A stretch of DNA of 15,758 nt, from positions 1 to 15,758 of the forward strand of contig JAUVTI010000031.1 in NCBI GenBank assembly GCA_030601605.1, read 5' to 3'. The number at the start of each line of letters is the position of its first letter. Position 1 is the stretch's first letter. Positions 14,319 to 15,758 of this stretch are shown one piece after another. This stretch comes from Gemmatimonadales bacterium (GTDB lineage: Bacteria > Gemmatimonadota > Gemmatimonadetes > Gemmatimonadales > GWC2-71-9). The notes under the pieces were generated by a model. It did not search any database. It saw only the letters and a list, made by a program, of their open reading frames with translations, and was not told the origin of the DNA. A program made the position numbers and the translations under genes.

Positions 14319-15307
14319 GGTGTCTGCCTGAGCCGCGGGTCCACCCACGCATAGAGCAGATCCGCCAGGAGATTGCCGATCACGACGAGCACTGCGAAGA
14401 TCGCCGTCGTCGCCATCACGACCGGGTAGTCGCGCGCCCCGACGGCGTCTACCATGACCCGGCCCATTCCCGGCCAGGCGAAGATCACCTCCACGAACAC
14501 GGTGCCGGAGAACAGCGCGGGGAGGGAGAGACCGAGAAGCGTGACGACGGGCATCAGCGCGTTGCGCAGCACGTGGCGCAGCTCCACCGCGAGCGGTGCG
14601 ATTCCCTTGGCCCGGGCCGTGCGCACGAACTCGTGGCCGCGCACGTCCAGCACGGCGCCGCGCACGTAGCGCGCCGTCCCAGCCGCGCCGATGGCGCCGA
14701 GCGTGACCAAGGGCAGCGCCAGGTGCCGCATGCGGTCCACCACGCGCCCCCAGCCGGTGTAGAACTCAGAGTCGAGTGCGGCCGCCCCCATCGCCGGCAG
14801 CTGGAGCCAGGCGGGCCAGTTGTAGCGGGCCGCTCCGTACGCGAACACCAGCACCAGCATGATGGCCAGCCAATAGGCCGGCATCCCGTACACGAGGAGT
14901 GTCGTTACGGTGAGCCCCGTGTCGAGCGGGGAGCGATGCTTGATGGCTTGCACGACCCCGATCGTTATGCCCACGATGTATGTGACGAGCAGCGAGCTCA
15001 CCGAGAGCAGCAGCGTGTAAGGGAGCGCATCGGCGATGATCTGCGTGACCGCTCGCTGCTGGGCGAGGCTCACGCCCCAGTCGCCGCGCACGAAGTTCCA
15101 CAGCCACGACCCGTAGCGGGTGGCCAATGGGCGGTCGAGGCCCAGCGCCCTGCGCGCGGCCTCCAGTTCCTCGGCTCCGGCGCCCGGCGCCACCCAGAGC
15201 CTTGCGGGATCACCGGGCGCGAGATTAATCAGAAAGAACGTGACCGTGATGACGACCAGCACGACCCCGGCCCCGAGGGCCAGACGCTTCAGGATCCGGC
15301 GGAGCAT
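14315..15307 (-). CDS. peptide-type ABC transporter permease (DppB/OppB-like)
   Basis: A 330-residue inner-membrane permease that should pair with the DppC-like protein. The N-terminus MLRRILKRL and first TM (9-28) are typical, followed by INLAPGDPARLW, the family's conserved periplasmic start. It also has LGLDRPLATRYGSWL (55-69) and GDWGVSL (75-81). The EAA loop is at about 226-250 (EFVRTARAKGIAPLAVELRH). FVEVIFAWPGMGRV (271-284) and a YAWVDPRLR end complete the match. Full length. Its ATG (15307-15305 on the - strand) overlaps the ATG of the divergent solute-binding protein gene, so its promoter must lie inside that gene. The translocated solute could be a peptide, nickel, opine or sugar derivative. 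Confidence 0.94.
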   Translation of the reverse strand: MLRRILKRLALGAGVVLVVITVTFFLINLAPGDPARLWVAPGAGAEELEAARRALGLDRPLATRYGSWLWNFVRGDWGVSLAQQRAVTQIIADALPYTLLLSVSSLLVTYIVGITIGVVQAIKHRSPLDTGLTVTTLLVYGMPAYWLAIMLVLVFAYGAARYNWPAWLQLPAMGAAALDSEFYTGWGRVVDRMRHLALPLVTLGAIGAAGTARYVRGAVLDVRGHEFVRTARAKGIAPLAVELRHVLRNALMPVVTLLGLSLPALFSGTVFVEVIFAWPGMGRVMVDAVGARDYPVVMATTAIFAVLVVIGNLLADLLYAWVDPRLRQTP

Positions 15308-15308
15308 G
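15305..15308. other. overlapping head-to-head start codons (CATG)
   Basis: CATG holds ATG 15306-15308 of the + strand solute-binding protein and ATG 15307-15305 of the - strand permease, within the palindrome GCATGC. There is no intergenic DNA, so each gene's SD and promoter lie within the other's first codons. Confidence 0.7.
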
Positions 15309-15758
15309 CGCTACACTCGCCTCACCGCCGTCCGTGCGTCAACCCTGCTCTTGCTGGGCTCCGCCGCGTGCGCCCCAGAGCGGGGCGGGACGCGCGACAC
15401 GATGGTGTTCTACGCGTCGGGCGCCGACCTCCAGTCCATCAACCCGCTGATAGCCGTCCATCCGCTCGCGAAGGCGGTGCAGAAGCACGTACTGCTGATG
15501 ACCCTGGCGTCCTACGACTCCCGGCTGGAGCCGGTGCCGCGGCTGGCCGACTGGAGCTGGAGCGACGATCGCTCAGCGCTCACCTTCGCACTCCGGCGGG
15601 ACATCGAGTGGCACGATGGCACGCCCACTACCGCAGCCGACGTGGTGTGGACACTGGAGATGGCGCGGGCTCCCGAGACCGCCTATCCGCGGGCGCGCGA
15701 CCTGGGGTCCGTAGTCGAGATTGTAGCCCTCGACTCGTTCACGGTACGCGTGCGGTTC
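15306..15758 (+). CDS. family 5 extracellular solute-binding lipoprotein of an ABC importer, 5' part
   Basis: The first 151 residues of a periplasmic solute-binding protein (DppA/OppA-like, SBP_bac_5), cut by the window end. A short signal peptide (MRYTRLTAVRASTLLLLGSAAC) ends in a lipobox-like GSAAC, with Cys22 as the lipid site. Family hallmarks follow: FYASGADLQSINPL near 39-52, VLLMTLASYDSRLEPVPRLADWSW, then FALRRDIEWHDGTPTTAADVVWTLE, the typical signature of this family. Full members have about 500-600 residues. It faces the two permease genes divergently and presumably feeds them. The SD is weak (AGGA 11 nt upstream, or GGAG 1 nt away). Confidence 0.92.
   Translation, partial: MRYTRLTAVRASTLLLLGSAACAPERGGTRDTMVFYASGADLQSINPLIAVHPLAKAVQKHVLLMTLASYDSRLEPVPRLADWSWSDDRSALTFALRRDIEWHDGTPTTAADVVWTLEMARAPETAYPRARDLGSVVEIVALDSFTVRVRF

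Noticed and set aside
14319..14348. Longer DppC-like permease from GTG 14348
   Set aside because: GTG 14318 gives a 4-nt GTGA overlap with the upstream stop and a normal N-terminus; the longer form needs a 34-nt overlap.

Overview
The window is GC-rich, tightly packed bacterial DNA from what looks like a diderm: it encodes a TolC-type outer-membrane protein, lipoproteins and a periplasmic protease. Short Shine-Dalgarno motifs (GGAGG, GGGAG) precede several genes. The style of the Ser/Thr-kinase-like and FHA proteins and of the RND operon would fit Gemmatimonadota or a similar environmental phylum. That placement is inference; no rRNA or marker gene is present. I saw no tRNA, rRNA, CRISPR array, insertion sequence or attachment site.

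Region 1 (2-6324, + strand): the 3' end of an unidentified gene (perhaps a TetR-type regulator), then a complete tripartite efflux operon. It encodes a TolC-family outer-membrane channel, a lipoprotein periplasmic adaptor and an RND inner-membrane pump. Junctions are a 1-nt gap, TAATG and ATGA, so translation is probably coupled. The pump has single-Asp SwrC-like membrane motifs and an extra hydrophobic pair in its middle. Its end overlaps the end of the converging gene by 24 bp. A perfect 12-bp hairpin followed by T-rich sequence lies about 135 nt inside that converging gene and may be the operon's terminator.

Region 2 (6301-10678, - strand): an apparent four-gene operon, read from right to left. 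A 591-residue protein carries two protein-kinase-like domains, and both lack the catalytic Asp. It is followed by a GT4-type glycosyltransferase, a class I SAM methyltransferase and a nitrilase-superfamily amidohydrolase whose catalytic Lys position is Met. Gaps are 6 nt, a 4-nt GTGA overlap and 17 nt.

Region 3 (10745-12817, + strand): divergent from the pseudokinase across only 66 bp is a membrane protein with two cytoplasmic FHA domains, one transmembrane helix, a coiled-coil region and a trypsin/HtrA-like protease with an intact His-Asp-Ser triad. A phosphopeptide reader joined to a periplasmic protease, next to a doubly dead kinase, is the best candidate here for an undescribed signalling module. 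Both divergent genes lack a clear SD and have a TANNNT motif 8-9 nt before the start, so both may be leaderless.

Region 4 (12818-13456, + strand): a 162-nt gap with a polypurine direct repeat, a good sigma70-like promoter and a strong SD, then a small multi-pass membrane protein. The SD is spaced for an in-frame ACG codon rather than for the annotated GTG.

Region 5 (13458-15758): two peptide-type ABC permeases (DppC-like and DppB-like, - strand) and, divergently, the start of a family 5 solute-binding lipoprotein (+ strand, cut by the window end). The divergent ATG codons overlap in one CATG, so there is no intergenic promoter space. No ABC ATPase gene is visible.
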